The position numbers were made by a program, and so were the translations under genes. The notes beneath the pieces are model-generated. The model was not told where the DNA came from and did no database searches. It was given only the letters and a program-made list of their open reading frames with translations. Positions 1-9,659 of a stretch of 64,000 nucleotides of DNA are shown here, one piece after another (position 1 is the stretch's first letter; each line of letters opens with the position of its first letter). This stretch comes from Pseudo-nitzschia pungens (lineage: Eukaryota; Bacillariophyta; Bacillariophyceae; Bacillariales; Bacillariaceae): positions 4,235,346-4,299,345 of the forward strand of contig CM074761.1 in the NCBI GenBank assembly GCA_037355855.1, read 5' to 3'.

Positions 1-1185
1 CTTCAAATCAACGACAATGCTGGGGATGCTATTTCGTTGGACGATGTTGAACGACTGGTATATGATGTGCCGATTGGTAATGCTGATGTAAAATTTGCTG
101 ACAGGTTGTATCGACATGAGGAAGACAATGAATGGGCTACATTGTCAACACTTATTCGAAATGAAAAGCAGATTCTTTTTTTCTATATGGGAGGTCCAGA
201 TGGAAGAGAAGAGTCCCAAATAGGCATTCATTACTTTTACGAATATGGCATGTCAACACACTGGTCTTACGAAAGCGTCTCTGATCTGCGAGAAACCGTG
301 TTGGATGGATGCGAGATTCAGCGAGACTCCACAAACACCCGAGACTTTTTCATGATGAACGCTTTCGTAACAAAGAAACTTTTTGGTTATCAAGTGCAAC
401 CAAGCCGTTATGCTGCCCAACAAGTAAATGACGGAGAATTTTTGGAACCATTGTTAGAGATTTGTGAACGTACTCAAAAGAGCAAAGTCAATATCATTTC
501 TGTTGATTTTTGGAAGTCGGGTACTCTGGTCAGTTATGTCAACGACCGGAATTCAAAGTTGGCAATGTCACAAAATTCTGCTATCAAATCACCAATATCT
601 CCATCGACTAACGTAACATACCCCGAGTTGCCAAATGAACTGGAGGGAAATGTACATCACTCACCTGCATCGTTGGTTCCAAGTCTCGACGGTTTCGATG
701 ATGCATCAACAACAGCATCTAGACCCTGGTCAGATCCTGGGCAACTGAATACCAGCAGTGAATCATTCCCGGAGACCGAATTGCCATGCAACGTCCACGA
801 TTGTGCCAACACTACATCGACTCCACATAATTCGACATCTTCAGAGTTGCCATTGTTTGAAGATCGCACATCGAAGGAAAAAGATGAACACAGTGGAGAA
901 TACATTGTGGGATCGAGTAGCGAACAAGATGCACCGAATGTTGTTGATCAATCGATGCATTCTCCGTCAGATCTAAATCCAGATCCAGAAGGCGACACGT
1001 TATTGGAGCAAGGAAGCAAAGAAAATATTATGATCACTGCGCGAAGTTCGACGTTTCCTCTCGTGACTGGTGATGATGATTTTGATGGTAGTACATTTGA
1101 TACTGCTGCGTCATCTCTTCTGTTTCCTTCTTTTTGGGCAGCTTCGATTCTTACATTTGTTCTTATTTCTTTATTCCTGACATGA
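1..1185 (+). CDS. PLC-like phosphodiesterase, 3' part only, with C-terminal hydrophobic tail
   Basis: The reading frame is open from the first base, so the start lies outside the window; 394 codons plus stop are visible. The first ~190 residues resemble the C-terminal half of the PI-PLC X-domain-like phosphodiesterase superfamily: an ADRLYRHEE stretch, a WATLSTLI segment, a hydrophobic strand ending ILFFYMGG, a HYFYEYGMSTHWSY block, and a late strand VNIISVDFWKSG followed by a VNDRN motif. The catalytic histidines expected near the N-terminus would be upstream. Then comes ~180 residues of Ser/Thr/Pro-rich low-complexity sequence, and the last ~20 residues are purely hydrophobic and end at the stop. 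That arrangement suits a GPI-anchor signal or a tail anchor, so a cell-surface or secreted enzyme is inferred. Family assignment is by pattern recognition; substrate is unknown. Confidence 0.7.
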   Translation, partial: LQINDNAGDAISLDDVERLVYDVPIGNADVKFADRLYRHEEDNEWATLSTLIRNEKQILFFYMGGPDGREESQIGIHYFYEYGMSTHWSYESVSDLRETVLDGCEIQRDSTNTRDFFMMNAFVTKKLFGYQVQPSRYAAQQVNDGEFLEPLLEICERTQKSKVNIISVDFWKSGTLVSYVNDRNSKLAMSQNSAIKSPISPSTNVTYPELPNELEGNVHHSPASLVPSLDGFDDASTTASRPWSDPGQLNTSSESFPETELPCNVHDCANTTSTPHNSTSSELPLFEDRTSKEKDEHSGEYIVGSSSEQDAPNVVDQSMHSPSDLNPDPEGDTLLEQGSKENIMITARSSTFPLVTGDDDFDGSTFDTAASSLLFPSFWAASILTFVLISLFLT

Positions 1186-2387
1186 TGTCAATGGTCTTGA
1201 ATATAGAAAGGAATATGCATGAAGGAACTCGAAGTACGAGTATTTGCTATTGAATCATACGAAATAAGCAATTATTCTTACTACTGTGCTGATAAGAGGA
1301 GATCCCACACCAACAATATTCAAGAATCAAGAGCAGGTTTCACCCACCACCACTACTACTACTACTAAGAAGGGTGGCAAAACTGAGACCTGAATCATAC
1401 TGGTGTCAATGTAGCAATACAGTTTTATCATTGTTACTAATACTTGCTGATACTACTATCACTGTCTCGAAACTAAGAAGTCCTCCGTGTGATTTTTTCA
1501 CTGCAGCAGCAATTCCATACTACCTACTACTAGTAGTAACCTTACCGGTAAATCTTGTGATGTGAACAAACAAGTACCGGTATTCTCAATAGTGCTCCTC
1601 GTAATTTAAGTTTGAAGTTACCTCGTATTTTTTGGTAGAAGGCTTGAGGCTGACTGTCGAGAATTCGTTTTGTCCCAGTGGCGTTTTCCGTACTCGATCA
1701 GTAGATCTACGGTAAGGTTTTACGTACAACGGTCGTACAAACAGAATAAGAGTACATACCTACCTTTACACTAGGAAACTGGGGTAGTAAGCCTTAAAAT
1801 TACTCTCAAAATACTCAACACTGAATAGGGTAAGTTACGGTAAGGTTACGGTACATACATTCAGGAGTTCTTTGTGGAAAGCAGCTCAACTGCTGTTGTG
1901 AGGAGTCGTCATGTCAACAGCAGAATACGAAGTAAGGTTAACTTACTTAACCTTACTCGTTCCATCGTAAGATTACAGCATGTTTTGAATATTTTTTTCC
2001 TTCTACGAGGGATCGGTTGAGAGGAACACCGTTCTTCACGATTGACTTTACTGAGGTTTATTCAATATTAGAAGTTGAAGACATTCCGAAACTCAAAAAG
2101 CAACAATGAGGTTGACCCCAGCAGTTCTGTTATTTGCTATTGCCTTCGAAGGCGAATGCCGATGAAGGTAAGTTCTGAAACTGATGGTTCGCGATCCTAT
2201 TCCGTGCAGAAAACGAAAACTGATCACTCCGCACAACGCTCTGTCTATTTTTTCCAAAGGGACCACAAGTAGAAGTTAGCCATGATCAGTTGGATCCGTT
2301 GAGCCATGCCGCTTACCACCGCGTTGAAAATACCTTGCGCAAGGGATGTGGAAACTTTTTGTGTCCCTAAGGTAGGTATCCCCGTCT
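1186..2387. other. Intergenic stretch with dispersed GTAAGGTTA repeats
   Basis: No convincing long gene is seen. The stretch is rich in short repeats: GTAAGGTTA at 1840-1848 and 1932-1940, its complement at 1948-1956, and many CGTAC/GTACGG words. A short ATG frame at 2106-2165 encodes a signal-peptide-like leader (MRLTPAVLLFAIAFEG) that stops just before a good donor (GTAAGT at 2168). A different frame gives ATG CCG ATG AAG at 2156-2167, which could be a 5' exon of the next gene. Confidence 0.6.
1931..1957. repeat. Perfect inverted repeat AGTAAGGTTAA / TTAACCTTACT
   Basis: Two 11-bp arms with a 5-base spacer (CTTAC), built from the same 9-mer as the hairpin at 8699-8719. Confidence 0.85.
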
Positions 2388-3212
2388 ATGTTTTATATTT
2401 CCGGTGATCCTTTCTTTGATTGGATTTTCGGCAGTTCGACGGCCTCTATCACGGCCAGCCCACCCGAGCTCAATGACTTGGATCGATTTCTTGATCAAAT
2501 GATCAATTCGTTTGCTGTATACAGCGTTTCCACCATCGAATCATCCTCTGAAACACCCACTACAACTTTTTACGAGGTTTTACCTCAACAATATGTTGAG
2601 GCTGGAGTCACTCGTCTAGCCGCCGAGAAAGAACCCGAAGAGATACCTCAACTGGCTCACCAACTACAAAAATATGGTGCTAATTTGTTGCGTGATGCAG
2701 AAGTTGGTTCAAATCAGCATGAAATGGCACGTCGTCTGACTGAGATGGATTCGAAGACAATAAATTATCACGTGCGATTGCCTTTTGGCCAGAAGAATTG
2801 CTGCTTGAGAAGAATGTTCGAAGAAAGCAATGTGTCTGATGAATGCGCCCATTCCATTCGCATGCTAGAAAGTACTTTTGTCCTCGAAACCGAGATCAAT
2901 CGTAGCCGTGATAGCTTTGTCAACGCCTTGCTGCTTCACACCCTTTTCGTGCTGACTTTGGCGGTCTTGTTGTCTCGACGTGTCCGTCGACAACGCTTTT
3001 GGCGCCGTCTGATGAAACAAAAGATTGTGAATACTGTGTACAACAACCCTTCGATTCGAAGACAGGTCGAATTGGAGATTGGTGAGTCGATTGACGTTAA
3101 AGTCAATCGAAATTCGAGTGTATCCTGCAGAGAGAGAAAGACAACCCACAACAAAGACGTTGTCCTTTCGAAGAAGATTGTTTACGAAGGTGTCCCTCTA
3201 CAGGTTGTTTGA
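2388..3212 (+). CDS. Conserved-looking one-TM protein of unknown function
   Basis: 274 residues from the ATG at 2388. I do not recognise a named family. The N-terminal two thirds are soluble and acidic. Around residues 185-210 there is one hydrophobic segment (NALLLHTLFVLTLAVLL) followed at once by a strongly basic stretch (RRVRRQRFWRRLMKQK), so by the positive-inside rule the C-terminal ~60 residues should be cytosolic. Two Cys pairs lie before the membrane segment. An in-frame stop at 2373 limits upstream extension, but an AG acceptor at 2374-2375 would join in phase with a 4-codon exon at 2156-2167 through a 208-nt intron (2168-2375) that has a perfect GTAAGT donor. That would add MPMK plus VSPS before the Met. 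A secreted or endomembrane location is inferred only from the TM. Confidence 0.6.
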   Translation: MFYISGDPFFDWIFGSSTASITASPPELNDLDRFLDQMINSFAVYSVSTIESSSETPTTTFYEVLPQQYVEAGVTRLAAEKEPEEIPQLAHQLQKYGANLLRDAEVGSNQHEMARRLTEMDSKTINYHVRLPFGQKNCCLRRMFEESNVSDECAHSIRMLESTFVLETEINRSRDSFVNALLLHTLFVLTLAVLLSRRVRRQRFWRRLMKQKIVNTVYNNPSIRRQVELEIGESIDVKVNRNSSVSCRERKTTHNKDVVLSKKIVYEGVPLQVV

Positions 3213-3345
3213 TGCCGCTTGAATTGGGCGAATGAGATAAGGTTTATGTACGGTATACAAAGTACATTATAGTGAGAGAGACCAAAAGTTCGAAACTATC
3301 AAGAATGTCCTTTTGTCGAATAACACAATTATAACAATTACGTTG

Positions 3346-4141
3346 TCAATTGTTATCGAGTAAAAGCCCGTGTTTCCTTGCGTTCTCTATGCACTTGCTG
3401 ACCCCTTCGGCTACCAGGGAGTATTTGCATTTACCCACTTTAGTCTTAATGTTTCCGTTGTCATCGATTGTCATAGAGCACGCCTCAACCGCACAAACTG
3501 CAGCAATGTCTTTCCCCGACAAGATAGGCGATCGTTTTGGCGCTGACACAAATGGCTTGCCAACAAACCCCAGCTGTCCATCTCCACCCTTTCCGTATGC
3601 GTAGACAGATTTTTTGTTCGACGACAAAACCAACGTGTGATCTCCTCCGAGAGCTACGTCACGAATCTCTGACCCATCATCTTCCTTCATGAGTTCCGTT
3701 ACAAATTGTGATATTGTGAACCGATCTTGCCACTGTTTTCCTCCTTGCCATGTGTATCCCGTAGAACCCCCATTGTGACTTCCAAGGCCGAGTTGCTGCC
3801 ATCGATCGCAACCGGCCATCCAGAGATTTCCTCTCTCATCGATTATTGCAGAGTGACCAGAATCAGGATCAGAGTTGTTGCTCACAAAAGCTTTCACCAC
3901 TTTTACACCATTTGGAAGAGGTACACGACCGGGTCTTCGATACGATCCCTCAGTTTTGTCACGCCCCAACTGACCCATAGACGATAATCGACCCCATGAA
4001 AAAATGTTGTGATCGGAGGTTATTCCTATTGATTGAGTGGTTTGTACCCTCTGCAACATCAACAAATGAAACATCTCTCATCCGATCATTCGTCATCACC
4101 TCGCAAAAACAATACGGTAGATGTATTACGGTTTGATGCAT
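3346..4141 (-). CDS. RCC1-repeat protein, frame interrupted by a 4-base duplication
   Basis: Regulator-of-chromosome-condensation type repeats form beta-propeller blades, often in exchange factors or scaffolds. Seen here: one blade made of VDVAEGTNHS plus IGITSDHNIFSWG, then GHSAIIDERGNLWMAGC, then a full one (RDVALGGDHTLVLSSN followed by VYAYGKGGDGQLGF), and a degenerate last one (ACSMTIDDNGNI). Only three or four blades exist, against seven in RCC1 itself. The first blade is split between two frames: at 4029-4036 the gene reads TCAATCAA where a single TCAA would keep the blade in register, so a 4-base tandem duplication breaks the frame. No clear start codon is visible; upstream exons probably exist beyond 4141. 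Partial gene, a decayed copy, or an assembly error are all possible. Confidence 0.65.
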
Positions 4142-5116
4142 TCACTCACAAAAAGAATGATGTGATCAGAATGTAGAGAACACGACCATCGTCATCGCTA
4201 TGATTTTTGATGGGGACTATGATGTATGATTTGACAGCAGATTGTGTTTGTGGAAGTTTTCTAGAAAAGTGGAAAGTTTCTACACGTACTTTGGCTGACC
4301 CTCTCGGCCGTGTCAAAAATAATAGTAGTACGAAGTAAGGCTTACTTCATACGAAGTAATCTTACGAAGTACGAAGTACGAAGTAATTACCAAGTGTAGT
4401 ATACTGTAGGAAGTAACCTTATTCTTGTACGAAGTAAGTTAGAAGATAACTCTTTCTGCACTGATCATCCAATCACCGCATTGGATTTTGAAACTCCTAA
4501 CTTTAAAAGGCTCAAAAAGTTTTCCAAATTAGTTTTTGTTTCGAGAAGCATGTTGGTTCTCTTACCGTACACCACCAGAAAGCTATTACAAGTACATCAG
4601 AAACTGACTACGTGTAAAATCTAAATTGGCTTTCTTGGTACCAGTACCAAATGTGTGAGACCAGCATTTCATGAATGTGAAGAAGCTGATTCGATAGGGT
4701 TCAATAAGAAAGGTTCTGATTACTCGTGTCTGTTTAGTGGGAACTAAGTTTAAAACAGCTTCGCAAGCGCTTAGTTTCGGCATGCCTCTTATTGAATAGT
4801 GGCTACTGTCCTATGTTACAAAGTTACAGTCAAATCAGTGCATATACCACAAAATGTCCAAGGATGCTCGTCAAATAGAAGTTCGTCTTGCAGTAAATCG
4901 AGATCCTTTGGGACTAACGATGTGTGTTTTGTGTCAAGCTATGTCGGGCACCTTGACTCATGCATCAATTCTTTCTACAAACACCACCACTTCCTTTCAT
5001 GGAAAGATATAATATGATAAACTCTTAAAATATGGTGGTACAACAAAGTAATTGAAACTTGAAAATGAATGTTCACATATTTCATACATATGTGATGAAA
5101 GCGACGAAGTTAATCC
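4142..5116. other. Gap with TACGAAG tandem repeats
   Basis: No supported gene. At 4330-4395 the words TACGAAGTAA and CTTACTTC alternate, including three perfect tandem TACGAAG units at 4363-4383 and short inverted copies. The rest is AT-rich unique sequence separating two minus-strand genes, so it should hold the RCC1-gene promoter or upstream exons and the kinase 3' UTR. Confidence 0.5.
4363..4383. repeat. Tandem TACGAAG x3
   Basis: Three perfect 7-bp units, with degenerate copies on both sides (4330, 4350, 4433). The same word appears alone in other gaps, for example near 1927, 8908 and 32931, so it belongs to the short intergenic repeat vocabulary of this genome. Confidence 0.8.
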
Positions 5117-6341
5117 TTACACAACTTCCTGCTCATATTTTTTCACATTGGGACCATCGTCACTGGTTGATATCCTTGTATCAACGTCCAACCGTTCTGT
5201 AGCCTTTGGCTTGTTTTTCTTCTTTGCTTTGATTTCTTTCGCACGGCCAGGAATCTCACCATCGTTGCCGCGCATATCTTCAACCTGCATATCGAGGAAG
5301 TTTGCAACTTCGTCAAAATCGGGCCGTTTTGACGCATCGGGATCCCACGATCTGACCATGATATCTATCCAACTCGGAGGCCACGATCTGTCAGGTCTCG
5401 GCCTCTGTCCTTTCTGAACTACTCTGTCTGCGTGCGTTCTTGCAGACATGCCTGCGAACGGTGTTTGCAGCGAACAAATTTGCCAGAACAACATACCGAA
5501 AGAGTAGGTATCGACTCTCTGATTATACGGCTCGCCCTAGTCATCGATCGATTTACATCTGTTAGAAAGAAAATACGGCGTTGCAGTCATGCAATGCAAT
5601 CTCATTGGCTTATGGTTGCCAACTTACCTTCGCAACTTCTGGAGCCATATACCGTAACGACCCAGTATTTCCTGTTAGAAGGTACATCCCATCACCTGCC
5701 TTTTCTACAGTGTCCATTCGTTTTGCCAATCCGAAATCGAAAAGTTTCAAATTTCCATTGACGTCAAAACCGAGGTTATCGGGTTTCAAATCTCTGTACA
5801 CAATCGACTTGGAGTGCAGATAGTATATAGCATTCGCGATATCCCTCGAAGCTACTAATCGATCCAACCATGTTTTGAATAAGAAGTGTTCCTTTGCACA
5901 GCAATAACCGAACGGTCCAAGCCAGTATCCAGAATTTTCCCCAACCTCTCGCCTCCATTGATTAAATTTTCGATCAAGCGTCATCACCAAGCGGTCGAGG
6001 ATGACAAAGAATTTAGACTCGTGCGGGTCGGAATTTGCCATAGCTCTCATCGAAATTAAATTAGAATGGGATAAAACCGACAAGAATTCGGCCTCGATAG
6101 CGAGATCGACAATACCTTTCACATATTCTTCTTCCGGGAGGTCTGTCCGTAAAGTTTTCATTACATATTGGTTATCCGCAAGAGTGGCTACGAAGCCCGA
6201 ACGTCTCTTTGCGCTTTTGTCCGACGTATCAAATACTTCATTTAGATCAATTTTGTCCACTTTGCAAACCATGCAAAAACCGCCTTGACCAACTACTCGG
6301 CCTGCCTTTATCTCTTCACATATCCGAAGCACAAAACGGAA
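5117..6341 (-). CDS. Protein kinase, two visible exons, 5' end unresolved
   Basis: Exons 6341-5628 and 5536-5117 are joined by a 91-nt intron (5537-5627; GTAAGT donor, CTAG acceptor) that keeps phase across APEVAK/GEPYNQ. The kinase core is complete: glycine loop VVGQGGFCMV, ATP-lysine in YVMKTLR, catalytic loop VYRDLKPDN (Tyr instead of the usual His), metal site FDFGLAK, APE, and DTYSFGMLFWQ followed by WDPDASKRPDF, the late-lobe arginine motif. A ~20-residue insert separates strand 2 from the lysine. The C-terminal tail is Lys/Asp-rich. The exon has no in-frame ATG before the glycine loop and meets a stop upstream of an AG at 6342-6343. A candidate first exon at 6496-6439 (ATG, GTACGT donor) is one base out of phase. 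TKL-like grouping is a guess. Confidence 0.85.
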
Positions 6342-6496
6342 CTATCAGCAACCTTTCATCAAAGAAACCACCTCCCCGGGCTAAATCCACCGCATTCGTA
6401 AAAATGGTTTCAAGAGTAATGTACTTCGTACTACGTACCAGAAAGTGCGAAGGTAGGGGTTGCATTGTCCTCGTTGACAGCTTGTTTGATTGTCAT

Positions 6497-7630
6497 TGTT
6501 TGGGAGTTCTTCTGTCCAATTACTGCTTCAAACAACAGACGGAGAGAGCATCGATGATCGCTGAAGCTGACAGCTTGAGAGCATCATTTTCCAATCTCAA
6601 ACTTACTGTCTTTCATTTCTGCTTGGGGTTCGCCTGCTCCATCGCTTCTCGCAAACGAAACGAAACGAAAAAACTCCGTCGAAAGGCTTTATTTTCGTCC
6701 AACCCCTCCGACAAAAGGACACTTAGTTTTGTAACGATAACTGATCGAATGTGACGGTATTACTCGTACAGATACTCGTACAGATACTCGTACTCGTACT
6801 CGAAAGGTACGCGTACGTACCGTAGCTCGTAAACCTTACTTTTACTTCAATTCATCAGTATTTTCAAATTTGGGGTCGAAGAAACATTACGAGTAAGGTT
6901 ACTACAAGTTGCCACTACAAGTTAGAATACGAAATACAATACTTATTTTTTTTGAAAGATGCCTTCTCCACCAAATATCAATGCTATAGATGTTCAAATT
7001 GGTTATTCGCTTCAATATTTGAGAAGTACGAGTACGTTTTATTGGGAAGTTGTCGGTATAACAAGATGAATTCTCGAAGCTTCACAACCTGTTTCAGAGG
7101 ACACTATTCTTCAAAGTTTGATTATCAGTACCTGGTTTCTGCGAGTTTTTGAGCGGAATCATGTGTTGAACGTCTGTCGTCGTGTTTCCATCCTTTTCTC
7201 ATTCTCCCACGGGAAATGGAGAGCGTCCTTTTTGTATTTTTGAAGTGTTCGAAATAAGGATTTTCCATCGCATGAGATGTACCAGGTTGTTTTTCATTCC
7301 GTTGAAAACCTACATTGATTCGCAGTCAGATCTGTGATGATGAAATTATGGCTCGAAACGTATCCAAATATGCTGCGAAGCTCTCTTCCACCATATCCAC
7401 CTGGCGATGTCATATCATTCCAACAACACTATAATTATGATTTGATCCCATCAACCAATAATATACTGCTCATGATGATATGGTGTTCAACTTTGTTGCA
7501 TTATGCTCGATTCGAAGAGCTAGTGGCTACGTCCTTCGTCTAACCAAGCAGGGTCGTCGGCAGATCATTTGTTAAAACAAGTCTAATTAGACGTTGTCTT
7601 TCGATAAAGGGCTGGCCATTTGATGATGCT
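6497..7630. other. Gap with TACTCG tandem and GTAAGGTTA copy
   Basis: No gene supported. It contains a tandem block at 6761-6807, one GTAAGGTTA at 6893-6901, an AAACCTTAC variant near 6832, and then ~700 bases of AT-rich sequence without clear coding character. Confidence 0.5.
6761..6807. repeat. Short tandem block of TACTCG-based units
   Basis: Two copies of TACTCGTACAGA are followed by three copies of TACTCG. The 6-bp core is the same word that flanks GTAAGGTTA copies elsewhere in the window. Confidence 0.8.
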
Positions 7631-8212
7631 CTAATCGTGTTCGTCGTTCTCTTCCTCTTCACGCAACTTGTCTTCTTCCCGTATTCTATCAAGGAACAAA
7701 TCCACGGCCCCATCAGATCCTAGCTCCTCTTTTGCTTTTTCGAATTCACTTTTTGTCTCTTTCATTGCCTGGAGAAAATCTGCTTCTGCCTGTTCCGCTG
7801 ATTCTCTCGCCTGCTCTGGTGGTATCGACCCACCCAGCTTCTCAAGCTTTGCCCGTTGCAAATCGCGATAAAACTCGTTATCGTCGTCGTCGTAGTTAAA
7901 TTCGCCGTCCATAGTTTTTTCGGCTGGAGTTTTTGATGTTGACCCACCGAGCTTCTGTTCTTTGGCTCGTTGCAAATCACGATAGAATTCATCATCGATG
8001 TCATTCGAATCATTACTGCCGTCGTCTCCTTCATAAAACCCGTCACAGTTTGGTGTCACCATCGGCAATGCGTTGGTAGAATCGAAAGCAGGAACGCTCG
8101 AATAACGCAACTGTGAACGTTTATTTGTGAAGGCAATCGTTTTGGTGGGCAATTTCAGCATTGCAAAAAACGCCAAGGCGAGCAACTGAAGTGGTGGTTC
8201 AGTGAACATCAT
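7631..8212 (-). CDS. Plastid-targeted acidic protein with duplicated EFYRDLQRAK motif
   Basis: 193 residues from a true ATG (ATG ATG). The N-terminus has a hydrophobic signal (LLALAFFAML) and then TIAFTNKRSQ, matching the ASAF-type junction that routes diatom proteins through the ER into the plastid. The mature part is very acidic and holds two near-identical blocks about 35 residues apart: EFYRDLQRAKEQKLGGS and EFYRDLQRAKLEKLGGS, each preceded by an Asp run. A third helix (FLQAMKETKSEFEKAKEEL) follows, then a charged tail. No catalytic motif is visible and I know no named family. The repeats could be short helical binding motifs; this is inference. Confidence 0.75.
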   Translation of the reverse strand: MMFTEPPLQLLALAFFAMLKLPTKTIAFTNKRSQLRYSSVPAFDSTNALPMVTPNCDGFYEGDDGSNDSNDIDDEFYRDLQRAKEQKLGGSTSKTPAEKTMDGEFNYDDDDNEFYRDLQRAKLEKLGGSIPPEQARESAEQAEADFLQAMKETKSEFEKAKEELGSDGAVDLFLDRIREEDKLREEEENDEHD

Positions 8213-9659
8213 CAGCTTTCGATTGCACTAATTGCTGCGTTTCGAATACTCCTCAACTCTTTGGAACAGTGGAAATATCTCTTCGTCAGATTTTACTGCG
8301 ATGAACTTCTTGGCTAAGGAGATTAAGTAGATTACCGGTTTATATTTACCGCAAAGCGCTACAGAAAGTATTGGAAGAAAAAAAAACTGTTGACTTCAAT
8401 GATTTTTTGATTTTTCGGTTACATGTCAGGGTCGAGGTTGTCATGTTCATCATCAATCAATCGAATCAAACGGTAGGAAAATCAATCATCTTTGCGTCAT
8501 CACTGATGACTTCAATACGGTAAGGGTCGATCGTCCGTCCATCATCCTCCGAAAGAATTCGTAACACAAGGAAGAAACTCTTGTCAACAGAACACAGTGA
8601 ATAATTACTGGTACTCGTACGGTCTGAAAAAAATGGCGTCAACGTTTTTGACGCGCAAATTCCATACCTCAGCATTTCTTTCTACCGGTATGGTACGGTA
8701 ACCTTACGTGGTAAGGTTATTATTAGTATTATTGTTCTAACTGATTTCCTTCGGTGAAAAATAAGAACTGCTGACAGCAAGATTCAGGCTCGATAGGCCA
8801 ATAGAATGAAGAACGATTACATTGAACATTCGAACGAATAAAACGAACAACTTCTATTTTTTTTGTTACTTACTCATTAATCGTAGGCGATTCCGGGAAC
8901 TGGCATTGTACGAAGTACAGTAGATCGTAAGGTAATTAGGTATTGGCATAATTTGAATAAGGCTTACCCGGTAACGTACATTCCTTCCCGACATGTTGCG
9001 TAAGATTACTTCCGATACAAAAAATAAGGAACAACAATCGTCCTGAGCATCGGAACCGCCATCGGTGTACGTACAGCGCATGAGTGGGCGTACATACGAA
9101 TAACTGGTAACGGATGATGAAAAATGAAACATGTGTGTCTCAAAATCTTCTAATTGACTGTCTCCGTTGTGGTAGTTTTGTAGAAAAAAAGGCGGGAGAT
9201 TTCTATTTTTAACTGAAAGCAGGTTTCTCCCCATTCTCCCAATCGTACTGTGACCGAGCATGCCATGCCGTGAAAAACCACTTCCAGGTTGCGGATTTGT
9301 ATCACGGATCAGCAGCGTGCCGTTGAAATCCGGGTGATTCGCTGTAGGTTGGCTATTCCTATCCATGACTTACTACCGGGACTACTTTCCGTCGAACAGG
9401 AACAGCTCTTCGGTGGATTGTGAAGTACAAGTACCAGCAGTTACCGGTATTCCACTTGTGCGTGGTGTCAAGCTACTGCAAAAATTTTGCAACAATTTTC
9501 GAACTCTCTCGTCTTTACAGACGTTCCGCTTCGCGCTTCCCAGCTTTGATGTCTTCTTCCATGGGCCTGGTACTACACACATTCTTGTTCGATTTCTTTG
9601 TTTCAACTTCGATTCTATCTACTGTGGGCCACTGGTGAATCAAGTGCCATAGAGTTACC
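8213..9659. other. Gap between plastid protein and ankyrin gene
   Basis: Should hold both divergent promoters. It contains the perfect hairpin of the GTAAGGTTA repeat (8699-8719), more GTAAGG/CGTACG words near 8910-8990 and a TACGAAGTAC. A 166-codon minus-strand frame (8866-9366) crosses these repeats and looks non-coding. The last 300 bases are C/T-rich on the plus strand, as expected for the ankyrin gene leader. Confidence 0.5.
8699..8719. repeat. Perfect inverted repeat TAACCTTAC-GTG-GTAAGGTTA
   Basis: Two 9-bp arms with a 3-base spacer form a perfect hairpin made of the window's commonest intergenic 9-mer. Confidence 0.85.

Noticed and set aside
2106..2165. Signal-peptide-like mini-ORF upstream of the one-TM gene
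   Set aside because: It stops before the donor at 2168 and cannot be joined in phase to the next exon without an indel.
8866..9366. 166-codon minus-strand frame
   Set aside because: Crosses the intergenic repeat words, has no domain, signal or helix pattern, and no splice or context support.
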